64,000 nucleotides of DNA, taken from NCBI RefSeq assembly GCF_964340395.1, contig NC_135561.1, positions 8,186,232 through 8,250,231 on the forward strand, written 5' to 3'. Position 1 is the first letter of the stretch; each line of letters starts with the position of its first letter. The notes under the pieces are model-generated. The model was given only the letters and a program-made list of their open reading frames with translations, was not told the origin of the DNA and searched no databases. The position numbers were made by a program, and so were the translations under genes. The DNA is from Glandiceps talaboti (taxonomy: Eukaryota > Hemichordata > Enteropneusta > Spengelidae). Positions 9,901-17,034 of this stretch are shown here, piece by piece.

Positions 9901-12900
9901 GTTAAAATGTGAAAGTATGCATATGACACATGGTACATGACATTGAGATTAACATTCAGGTCTTTCCTTATTGTAGATAATTTCAGCCAATGTGAGTACA
10001 CGGGAACACCAGCCAACAAGTCTTGATGAAGTGGAAGCCCCGCTAGATGTCAAATTTACATACAGTGTTACATGGAAAGAAACCAGTTTGGAGTACAAGA
10101 ATAGAGAGACTCTACTTAGAGATACCAGCTTCTTTCCTAGAACATTAGAGGTGAGATTCAATCATTAGATTTCTGTATTTGATGGTTTTAGTGTAGGAAA
10201 ATTTCAGCACCTATCACAATCTACAAAATTGCGAGGAAAGACCACGGTACAATGATTATGAATTCTCAGTCACTTGAAAAGTTCTGTCATGTCATTACGA
10301 GTGACTGCTGCATGACTGTGATACCGTAGGGAAGCCGGTCTGCTGCAGCAGTGTAATCCAGACCTGTAACTTGGCTGTACAAATGACTATTGCGCGACTA
10401 TGATACCACAGGGAGGCAGGTCTGCTGCAGCAGTGTAATCCAGGCCTGTAACTTGGCTGTACAAATGACTATTGCGCGACTATGATACCACAGGGAGGCA
10501 GGTCTGCTGCAGCAGTGTAATCCAGGCCTGTAACTTGGCTGTACAAGTGACTGTTGCATGACAATGATACCACAGGGAGGCAGGTCTACTACAGCAGTAT
10601 AATCCAGGCCTGTATAAATGGCTGAACAAGTGACTGTTACATGACTATGATATCGCAGGGAGGCAGCTCTACTACAGCCGTGTAATCCAGGCCTGTAAAA
10701 TGGCTGTGCAAATAACTGTTGCATGACTATGATATCACAGGGAGGCAGGTCTGCTGCAGCAGTGTAATCCAGACGTGTATAAATGGCTGAACAGGTGACT
10801 GTTAGTTACATGTATATGACTTTGGTGCCATGTTTGTGCAGTACTGCTATGGTAGTGCAATTCAGGTCTGTAAGATGGCTGTACTAGTACCTGTTACATG
10901 ACTGTGGTATCACATTCATACAGTACTGCTGCAATAGTACAAGTGACTTCAATGGCAATAATGTCACAGGTTAGGAGCAACTTTTATTAATCTTTGCGAT
11001 ATGCATTCTAACATTCACTTGTTGTCCATTATCATCAATTGTATATCTAACTTTCTAACAATGTCATTGATTTGACAGATTCACTGGCTGTCTATCATCA
11101 ATTCTATGGTACTGGTATTCCTACTCATAGGATTTGTTGTCATTATTATGGTAAGTACTTTCTTAAACAGTCATTTGAAGTCAATGGAGAAGTTAACAAG
11201 AGAAGATACAAGGCACTTGCTACATACACCATATGAAAAATACCTTGTTACTTTAACTACTTGAGACGAGACTATTGGAAATTTGACTTTGCCAGATATG
11301 AAATATTAAAATACCTTGTTACATGTACATTGACTACTTTTGAGATGAAAGAATTAAAAAAACAACTTTTCCAGATATAGAAATATAAAAAATACCTTGT
11401 TACTTTGACTACTTTTCAGATGAGAGTATTGAAAAATGACTTTGCCCGATATAATATGGATGATGAAGAGAGTGAAGAACTAGATTCCGACGACAATGGA
11501 TGGAAAATTATTCACACCGATGTATTCCGATTCCCACCACATAGAGGACTGCTTTGTGCTATTCTAGGTAAGGCCAAACAAATAGATTGTCTGGTTCTGG
11601 TAATCTGACCCAACCTAGTGTTTTACTGCCACCATTAACAGGTTTTTTTGAGGTAATTCAAAAAAATTATCGAAAAATCAGAAAAATTTGCAGTCACGTG
11701 AGAAATAGTGAAATTTTAAGATGTTATTGTCTCGTGTGATCAAAACAACATGGTGGAATACAGCGTACAGTACTACACAATGTCTACTGTGTATAGTACA
11801 GAAAGTGTGATTACATCAATGAGAAGTCGCAGTTGACCTCTGTAAATACAAAGAGAACACTTGAACAGATCCTCAAAGATAAAGAATAAATAAGTAAAAT
11901 AAATCCTACCTACCCACCCACCGTATTTTGAAATTGGGTGTTATAGGAAGCATAGAATTTTTTTTTTTTTTGCCTAAACATATTACAGACTTTGTTGAAA
12001 ATCTGTTCACGTAGTGAATTATCATTTTAAGCCCTTATAATTCCTTTTGAGCTGTATTAGCTGCAGCTGGAACACTTTTTGATACTACTACTTTGTAAGA
12101 TTTTATGACTTACTCATGATATAATTGTTAATCTCAGACTGTATTACATCACGTGTGGATAATCGTATTTGTGTGTAGCAGCCAGTACACACACAGTGTT
12201 TTTGCTAAGGTTTGGGAACCCCGGTAACAGAAAGGGGGAAAGAGGTAAAACTGGTAGTGCTTCCCATGCAATGTATCATAGTTTAGGTGGGGAACCCCGG
12301 TAAAATGATGTGGGAACCCCGGTAGATTTTACCTACTTACCGCCCTTAAATAAAACACTGCACACAGTATGGTGCAACATATCAAATCAAATTGATTTCG
12401 GTGCCTTACCCAAAATTTCACGACTCCAAATAAATCATGATTTGAACTGTATAACTATAGTACTTATAGATAAAATGGACATCTAGTTGACATACATAAT
12501 GTCTGGTTACTGGCGTTTTAACAATCTTCAGTGAATATATTGTGGTTGTCTGATTGAAAAATAATAATACTTCAATTACAACTAGTACAGGTCAAATATG
12601 CTGAAGTTATTGTTGTAGATGTAGCTTACCCCATAGATCTAATTGGTGGCAGTAGACACATTGTCTAATTCCGGAATTTGTTTCGGAGGTAGTTTTCGTT
12701 CATGTGTTCCTCTATATCACATCATTCTGTATGTAATCTGTTTTTGTTTATGTTATTTCCAGGTGTTGGAAGTCAGTTCTTGGCTCTAGCTACTGGTATC
12801 ATTGTAATGGCTTTGATGGGAATGTTTAATGTTCACAGACATGGATCTATGAATACGGCTGCTATTCTGTTGTATGCTCTCACTTGCTGTAAGTATGGAA

Positions 12901-14706
12901 AATCCATCCTCACAGACCCACCAATACATACTGTACGTACATCAACAGACAGGTACTCACTGACCCAGCCCCCACCCATATATACACATCAACAGACATG
13001 TGCAGACCCAGCCCAACTCACACATACTCATCAACAGACATGTACTCACAAACCCAGCCCCACCCACACATACACATCAACAGAGATGTACTCACAAACC
13101 CAGCCCCACCCACACATACACATCAACAGAGATGTACTCACAAACCCAGCCCCACCCACACATACACATCAACAGACATGTACTCACAGACCCAGCCCCA
13201 CTCACACATACAAATCAACAGACATGTACTCACAAACCCAGCCCCACCCACACATACAAATCAACAGACATGTACTCACAAACCCAGCCCCACCCACACA
13301 TACAAATCAACAGATATATACTCACAGACCCAGGCAGACATAGACCGAAACATGGTTCAGTGAATACTGCTGCCATAGTGTTGTATGCTGTCAGTTGATG
13401 CAAGTCTTCCCTGCACACATATACAACCAGACATAGATGGATACCAGGTGATATGGATATACAAATCACTGTTCCAGTATTCTGAGGATTACATCACTTC
13501 AACACAATCTTTTTATCTGGTCGAATACAAAGACAAAGTGGGTAAATGATGAGACAAAATGAGTGTGCTAAACATGATGTCATCACCAGAGTTTTCCTCC
13601 TAAAACCTTACAGAAAATATCCATAATGGCCAGACACACGTCAAGTGCAGTAGGGCTTGTTTAGCAAAAGTTTAAAGTTGAATAAGTTACAAAGATGATA
13701 TTTTATCACCCAAGATAATATACACGTTGATAGCAGTAATCAATACAAGTGTACCGAAGGTAGAAATTAGTCTGACTGGACTTTCTCTCTCAAATACTAC
13801 AGTCTAAAACTTGATACATCATTTATTTGACAGTTGTGTCTGGGTATGTGTCAGCTAACTTCTACAGAAGAATTGGAGGTGAAAACTGGGTATGGAATAT
13901 TGTATTGACATCGTGTCTGTTCTCTGGTAAGTTGATAACAATAATTATAATATTTACAGGGATAGCATGTAGACTGTATCCATGATCTCTGTACTTGGGG
14001 TAGCTTGAATGTAACCGTAATAGGTCATAGTATTCATAGAATCACTAAGATTTCTATTGTATTTGTACAGCGCATTGTTATCAACTATTGTTGCATTTGT
14101 ACATTGTATTGTTATCAACTATTGTTGTATTTGTACATTGTATTGTTATCAACTATTGTTGCATTTGTACATTGTATTATCAACTATTGTTGTATTTGTA
14201 CATTGTATTGTTATCAACTGTTGTTGTATTTTCTTTACAGTGCCTTTCTTTGTTATATGGAGTGTCATCAATTCTGTAGCCTGGTACCACCAGTCTACCC
14301 AGGCTTTACCATTTACTACAGTGTTATTACTTATGATTATATGGCTACTAGGTAAGTGTCTTTGTGTGTCTTTGTGTATGTGTTTGCTGATTGTGAAGGG
14401 TGTGTTGCCAGTTGCCTTACAGGGTAGATGGCACTGTGTGTTTCCAGGTTGTATTGGTGTGTTGGGTTTTCCAGCTGTTTTGAGTATGTTTGCTGTTTTG
14501 GTGTGTGTGTTGCTTGGGTGTATGTTTTCTGGTTGCAGTAGATGTGTTTCCCTGTTGCATTGGTTTCCATATTCCCAATTGTACATACTATACTTAATTT
14601 TCCGATTTGTAATTGATATGCTTTTTCCAGTTGTCTCTCCTAGCCATGTATGAATGCTCACACACACACACGCACGCACGCATGTGCGCGCACACACGCA
14701 CGCGCG

Positions 14707-14778
<72 letters not shown>

Positions 14779-16196
14779 TACATACATACATACATACATA
14801 CACTTGCACATGCACATGCACATACACACACCAGTCATAGTGCTATACTAACACTGAGTTTTACATTGTCTATATTTTAGTTGGCTACCCATTGACAGTC
14901 ATTGGGGGTATATTTGGTAAGAACTGGGCAATAGGATTTGATGCACCATGTCGTACTAAGAATATCCCCCGTGAGATTCCACCTGTACCTTGGTATAGGT
15001 CTGCATTTGTTCACATGTTAATTGGTGGATTTCTCCCATTCAGGTAAGCCCCAATTCATTCATTCCTTCAGCTCTGTATTCACCTCAGATTACTCCTCAG
15101 TGAACTAGTATCATTCTGTAATAATAAAACATAAATTGATGTCAGTTACAGTAAAAATCCTTGTGATTTGTATTTGACATTTTAAGTTTACGGCCAGGCT
15201 TTCAATTCTAAGTCTTCATATTAGTGTTATTTTATCAATAGAACCTTTAGTATCAGTGTGCCCCCTAATGATAGCCACATTTTGTTGTTGTGAGGCAAAA
15301 TGATATTAACTTGGCTCTCATTTTATTTGGGGTGGTTTTGTAGGCAGAACCCCCCAGTGGCGAGAGACTGGGTAACCAAGACTAGTCCCATTGGAGACAT
15401 GAAGTACCAGGGTTCAAAATTAGCAGTGGTCTAGAGTCAAATGACCGTAGAATTTTAGTTGTGGACTGTGTTTTGAAAGTACAGCAGAATTAAACTGAAG
15501 TTGGACAAATTATGAAGTATTGTTAATTCATGTGTACAATGTTTGTGTTATTCATTGATTATGTGTACATAAATTGGGTTCATCAGATTTCATATTGCAG
15601 AGACTGACTGACCACTACTATCATGCAGTGGACCACCAAAATCTTGAACTGGTGGTCCACAGGAACCACTAATAAAAGTAGATTTCAAAGCCTGGGTACT
15701 CACTCTATATCTTTATCCTTACCATGTCTATAATTTACAGTGCTATATCTGTGGAGTTGTACTACATCTTTGCCACATTATGGGGACGTGAGCAGTATAC
15801 ATTGTATGGTATCTTGTTTGTGGTCTTTGCTATTCTACTTAGCGTGACTGCCTGTATCTCAGTGGCTCTCACCTACTTTCAACTGTCCAGTGAAGATTAT
15901 CGCTGGTGGTGGAGATCCATATTCAGTGCAGGGTAAGTACAATTTGTATATCTCTTTTGTGTTAGTTAGTGTAGCATGTATTTCTAGAAGTCCAGTGTTT
16001 TTTTGCTAAAGTTTGGGAAATGCGTACTTTGAGGTGTAGATACCTGAAGAACCACCTTGAAATAGTGCACTTCATTTAGCATTGAATACTGCAATTTAAG
16101 TGTAGGCTTACCAATTGTGGTCAAGCAGTTTTCATTTTTTACTTGTACTGGTACAGACAACTATATATACAATAGGATAGGATGTTATGACCAACG

Positions 16197-16238
<42 letters not shown>

Positions 16239-16640
16239 AATTTGTAGAGCGCCAAAATCCAGGCAAAGTTCACACACAGAGTTCATACACTGTGAAAGTC
16301 CTTGAAAGTCGTAGAATTTTAAGAAATTCTGTCTTGTGAGCAAAACACTCACCAGCCTTTTCTGCAAGTGTAACACCCATGTGTTCTGCAAGTGTAAGGT
16401 GTGTTTTCGGTGAGCATCACACATACAACCAGTCCTGAAACTGTCCACCAATGAATGCATTCTGCTAGAGTAACACCAATGTCACCTGTGAAAGTGTTGT
16501 GAGAGCATTTTTACATGCATGTTCTTTAAGTATGACACTTGAGAATGTTGTGAGAGTGTAATATTTATTAGCCCATCCTGCAATCATAACCTGTGAGTGT
16601 ATTGTGAGAATGTAACTTACAAACATGTGCAGCAAGATGA

Positions 16641-16730
<90 letters not shown>

Positions 16731-17034
16731 GTAAGAGCGAAACAATTACAAGCTAGTCCTGCAAGCGTAACACCTATAAACACGTTATGTTAGCGTAACA
16801 CTGATTCGTCTGTCCTGTGATTCGTTCCTTAGATCAACCGGTCTCTTTGTCTTCTTGTATTCGCTGTTCTACTACTACAAGCGGTCAAACATGTCCGGTT
16901 CATTACAGACCGTCGAGTTCTTTGGATGGACAATATTGACATGTTTCATATTTTTCCTAATGTTGGGTACCGTCGCGTTCTTTTCATCACTAAAATTTAT
17001 ACGCTATATCTATGTGAATTTGAAAATGGACTAA
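3819..17034 (+). CDS. TM9SF1: TM9SF1, transmembrane 9 superfamily member 1 (nonaspanin), 13 exons, N-terminus missing
   Basis: Thirteen exons join in consistent phase into 558 codons plus stop: 3819-3908, 5826-5907, 6059-6163, 7891-8009, 9977-10150, 11079-11150, 11420-11567, 12763-12888, 13834-13926, 14241-14351, 14881-15043, 15741-15932, 16833-17034. All introns are GT-AG. Seen: a lumenal N-terminal part ([38 protein letters not shown]), then nine hydrophobic segments, the loop [16 protein letters not shown], the signature [16 protein letters not shown], and the end YIYVNLKMD. These match vertebrate TM9SF1 as I remember it, closer than other TM9SF paralogues. Known of the family: endosome/Golgi nonaspanins, about 600 residues, linked to membrane traffic and autophagy. 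The terminal K-M-D fits the KXD/E COPI/Golgi-retention motif. Missing: roughly 40 N-terminal residues with the signal peptide, normally just before VILYVNK. No matching exon is visible upstream, so it is probably outside the window. Identity is firm; the 5' end is incomplete. Confidence 0.96.
4690..5030. repeat. Dispersed repeat A, copy 1
   Basis: TGGTTCCGGTTACCTGAACC, CACCTAGT, a GAGGTCTCACAAGAAATAGTG block and CTACCTTACCCACC followed by AATTGAGCGTAATGGGAA reappear in the same order at 11586-11975. Probably a mobile-element remnant; termini unclear. Confidence 0.6.
5503..5701. repeat. Imperfect 200-bp palindrome (foldback element)
   Basis: Three nested pairs of arms: AACAGAACCCCATG (5505-5519) with CATGAGGTTCTGT (5671-5683); GGTAAGTTCC (5523-5532) with GAACTTACG (5692-5700); and about 43 bases at 5540-5582 with 5600-5643. 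The inner arms share GTATTTGCA and CTTGCAGTGTT. No coding capacity. Confidence 0.7.
5826..5907 (+). CDS. TM9SF1: TM9SF1 exon 2 of those visible
   Basis: 82 bases between TTTCAG and GTAAAT, leaving one base of an unfinished codon. It encodes [20 protein letters not shown] and then NYDIHFK, matching the LGE-LDGDRM block of the TM9 lumenal domain. Confidence 0.95.
6059..6163 (+). CDS. TM9SF1: TM9SF1 exon 3 of those visible
   Basis: 105 bases between TTTACAG and GTAAGT, split codons at both ends. It encodes [20 protein letters not shown] and then [15 protein letters not shown]. The IEDLYYFEF block is diagnostic for the family. The preceding intron is the shortest of the gene (151 bases). Confidence 0.95.
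6401..6840. mobile_element. 440-bp non-autonomous TIR element in intron 3
   Basis: The left end GGGGTGCATTCGATTTGC and right end GCAAATCGAATGCGCCCC are near-perfect inverted repeats of about 28 bases. The interior has many ATCATGATTG motifs in both orientations and a small hairpin (GTTTCGAGG...CTCGAAAC, 6445-6472). The termini are compatible with a PIF/Harbinger-like MITE, which is inference; no clear target-site duplication was found. Confidence 0.75.
6873..6986. mobile_element. Foldback MITE family 3, copy 1
   Basis: A hairpin of about 114 bases: TTCATTCAGCTGG ... ATGACCTAAGG ... GTCACTAC pairs with GTAGTGAC ... CTTAGATGTAGGTCA ... TTCCTTGGTTGAACGAA. The same hairpin occurs at 39387-39494. 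Confidence 0.72.
7424..7665. repeat. 52-bp tandem repeat, about 4.6 copies
   Basis: The unit contains TTTGAACTATGACTGTACCC, CAGTCAATCCAGTTG and TATATATGGGAACCTGA. Starts at 7424, 7476 and 7528, with a shortened fourth copy. Lies in the intron before exon 4. Confidence 0.9.
7891..8009 (+). CDS. TM9SF1: TM9SF1 exon 4 of those visible
   Basis: 119 bases between TTTCAG and GTAAGA. It encodes [20 protein letters not shown] and then [29 protein letters not shown] is the best-known TM9SF lumenal motif. The last 13 bases of this exon and its donor site are repeated four more times in the intron behind it, in a 54-bp tandem array. Reading past the true donor meets a stop (TGA at 8016) after two codons, so only the first donor keeps the protein intact. 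Confidence 0.95.
7997..8266 (+). repeat. 54-bp tandem array made from the exon 4 / intron junction, 5 copies
   Basis: Copies start at 7997, 8051, 8105, 8159 and 8213, each beginning CCATGGTAACCAGGTAAGAT or a variant. The first copy contains the real last 13 exon bases and donor. Copies 2 and 3 keep CAG|GTAAGA; copy 4 has CAG|ATAAGA and copy 5 CAA|ATAAGA. A TGA follows two codons after each donor, so use of a later donor would truncate the protein. Confidence 0.93.
8393..8665 (+). mobile_element. tRNA-derived SINE
   Basis: The head GTCGGTGGCCGAGTGGTTAA carries an A-box (TGGCCGAGTGG, 8399-8409) and a B-box (GGTTCAAGCCC, 8442-8452) at the spacing of a tRNA with a long variable arm (Leu/Ser type). 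The 3' half is unrelated to tRNA (CTCGGGTACTCTGGTTTCCT) and ends in ATAAATAAAG followed by AT-rich sequence. It cannot fold as an intact tRNA, so it is a SINE and not a tRNA gene. Confidence 0.78.
9384..9758. mobile_element. Long inverted-repeat element (arms about 101 bp)
   Basis: The left arm 9384-9484 and right arm 9658-9758 are close reverse complements: TACAACTGCTGACATCAGAC at the outer left, GTCTGATGTCGGCAGTTGTA at the outer right, and CAACATGTTGGAA against TTCCAACATGCTG inside. The spacer is about 173 bases. A foldback-type element in the intron before exon 5. Confidence 0.85.
9977..10150 (+). CDS. TM9SF1: TM9SF1 exon 5 of those visible
   Basis: 174 bases, 58 codons, phase 0, between TTGTAG and GTGAGA. 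It encodes [20 protein letters not shown] and continues to FFPRTLE. N-V-S is a plausible lumenal N-glycosylation sequon at the position where vertebrate TM9SF1 also has N-V-S. T-Y-S-V-T-W and F-F-P-R-T-L-E are conserved blocks that lead into the first membrane span. Confidence 0.95.
10301..10935. repeat. 80-85-bp minisatellite, about 6 clear plus 2 decayed copies
   Basis: The unit contains ATGATACCACAGGGAGGCAG, TCTGCTGCAGCAGTGTAATC, CAGGCCTGTAACTTGGCTGT and GACTGTTGCATGA. Copies around 10330, 10411, 10495, 10578, 10659 and 10740. It degrades towards exon 6. Confidence 0.9.
11079..11150 (+). CDS. TM9SF1: TM9SF1 exon 6 of those visible (first transmembrane segment)
   Basis: 72 bases, 24 codons, phase 0, between TTGACAG and GTAAGT. 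It encodes [20 protein letters not shown] and then VIIM, so one exon carries essentially the whole first membrane helix of the nine-span domain. Confidence 0.95.
11240..11465 (+). repeat. 71-81-bp triplication spanning the exon 7 acceptor
   Basis: Copies start with ATACCTTGTTAC at 11240, 11311 and 11392. The last contains the real CTACTTTTCAG acceptor, the exon start ATGAGAGTATTG and the block GACTTTGCCCGATAT. The two intronic copies keep diverged versions (CTACTTGAG, CTACTTTTGAG; TTTGCCAGATAT, TTTTCCAGATAT). Confidence 0.82.
11420..11567 (+). CDS. TM9SF1: TM9SF1 exon 7 of those visible (cytosolic loop)
   Basis: 148 bases between TTTTCAG and GTAAGG, leaving one base of a split codon. It encodes [12 protein letters not shown], then an acidic stretch [12 protein letters not shown], then [20 protein letters not shown]. 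This is the conserved loop between membrane spans 1 and 2. The acceptor lies in the last copy of a 71-81-bp triplication, whose two intronic copies imitate both the acceptor and the first 40 or so bases of the exon. Confidence 0.95.
11586..11975. repeat. Dispersed repeat A, copy 2
   Basis: CTGGTTCTGGTAATCTGACC, CAACCTAGTG, CACGTGAGAAATAGTG and CCTACCTACCCACC followed by TTGAAATTGGGTGTTATAGG match the order seen at 4690-5030. It ends in a T-run. Confidence 0.6.
12194..12360. mobile_element. Short TIR element, hAT-like ends
   Basis: Starts CAGTGTTTTTGC and ends AATAAAACACTG, flanked on both sides by CACACA. The interior has three GGGAACCCCGGTA motifs. A terminal fragment of the same family (CAGTGTTTTTTTGCTAAAG) lies at about 15994. 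The CAGTG termini suggest hAT; the flanking duplication is ambiguous. Confidence 0.6.
12763..12888 (+). CDS. TM9SF1: TM9SF1 exon 8 of those visible (membrane spans 2 and start of 3)
   Basis: 126 bases between TTTCCAG and GTAAGT. It encodes [20 protein letters not shown], then [20 protein letters not shown] and C. The frame stays open for about 450 bases into the intron, because the 46-bp repeats there lack stops. A diverged copy of the last 50 or so exon bases lies at 13347-13402. Confidence 0.95.
12930..13335 (+). repeat. 46-bp minisatellite in the intron after exon 8, about 9 copies
   Basis: The unit contains ATGTACTCACAAACCCAGCC, CCACCCACACATACA and CATCAACAGA, with exact 46-base spacing at 13085, 13131 and 13177. 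C-rich on the + strand. It has no stop codon in any forward frame, which produces long but artefactual open frames. Confidence 0.93.
13347..13402 (+). pseudogene. Duplicated fragment of TM9SF1 exon 8
   Basis: About 45 of 56 bases match the end of exon 8 plus its donor. Translation gives [16 protein letters not shown] and then a stop, against [17 protein letters not shown] in the true exon. Most amino-acid changes are conservative. The final codon became TGA and the donor GT became GC (GCAAGT). It sits just after the 46-bp array. Confidence 0.8.
13834..13926 (+). CDS. TM9SF1: TM9SF1 exon 9 of those visible
   Basis: 93 bases between TTTGACAG and GTAAGT, split codons at both ends. It encodes [20 protein letters not shown] and then [11 protein letters not shown], completing span 3 and starting span 4. 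GYVS--FY-RIGG--W is strongly conserved in TM9SF1. Confidence 0.95.
14054..14226 (+). repeat. 34-bp tandem repeat abutting the exon 10 acceptor
   Basis: The unit is TATTGTTATCAACTATTGTT followed by GTATTTGTACATTG, about five copies, one shortened by three bases. The last copy runs into TTTTCTTTACAG, the real acceptor. Confidence 0.88.
14241..14351 (+). CDS. TM9SF1: TM9SF1 exon 10 of those visible
   Basis: 111 bases between TTTACAG and GTAAGT. It encodes [20 protein letters not shown], then [17 protein letters not shown] (spans 4 to 5). A 34-bp tandem array reaches up to its acceptor, and the last repeat copy merges into the polypyrimidine tract. Confidence 0.95.
14661..14830. repeat. CA / CATA microsatellite
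   Basis: CACACG/CGCGCA variants, then about 30 CA units, then CATA units, then CATGCA. Frames through it on both strands are artefacts. Confidence 0.97.
14881..15043 (+). CDS. TM9SF1: TM9SF1 exon 11 of those visible
   Basis: 163 bases between TTTTAG and GTAAGC. It encodes [20 protein letters not shown], then [20 protein letters not shown] and [14 protein letters not shown]. The [16 protein letters not shown] loop is a TM9SF signature. The intron before it holds a 100-bp CA microsatellite. Confidence 0.95.
15408..15697. mobile_element. Possible hAT-like element remnant in the intron before exon 12
   Basis: ACCAGGGTTCAAAATTAGCA near 15409 and the roughly inverted AGATTTCAAAGCCTGGGT near 15696 could be termini. 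Inside, GTGGACCACCA and TGGTGGTCCAC (15628-15661) form a second inverted pair, reminiscent of motifs inside MITE family 1. Confidence 0.4.
15741..15932 (+). CDS. TM9SF1: TM9SF1 exon 12 of those visible
   Basis: 192 bases between TTTACAG and GTAAGT. It encodes [20 protein letters not shown], then [20 protein letters not shown], then [20 protein letters not shown], so spans 6 and 7 plus the invariant DYRWWWRS motif. Confidence 0.95.
16195..16330 (-). mobile_element. 3' tail of a SINE/LINE with GATT repeats
   Basis: On the reverse strand GGCGCTCTACAAATTATTTT is followed by eight GATT units. GCGCT-TA-AAAT plus a short tandem tail is a common 3' end of tRNA SINEs and partner LINEs in animals. The 5' extent is uncertain. 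Confidence 0.5.
16645..16730. repeat. TG microsatellite
   Basis: About 43 TG units about 100 bases before the last TM9SF1 exon. Confidence 0.98.
16833..17034 (+). CDS. TM9SF1: TM9SF1 last exon with stop
   Basis: It follows TTCCTTAG, and 66 codons run to TAA at 17032-17034. It encodes [20 protein letters not shown], then [20 protein letters not shown] and on to [15 protein letters not shown] (spans 8 and 9). The final K-M-D fits the KXD/E motif described for Golgi retention of nonaspanins through COPI. Confidence 0.96.

Noticed and set aside
10398-10724. 108-codon reverse frame
   Set aside because: Runs through the 80-85-bp minisatellite; the protein repeat simply mirrors the DNA repeat.
12702-13343. 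A 213-codon forward frame as a separate gene
   Set aside because: It is exon 8 of TM9SF1 read through its donor into a 46-bp minisatellite. The tail is repeat-derived.
14149-14880. 229-codon reverse frame and overlapping poly-Thr-His frames
   Set aside because: Cover a CA microsatellite and TM9SF1 exon 10 antisense; no conserved domain.
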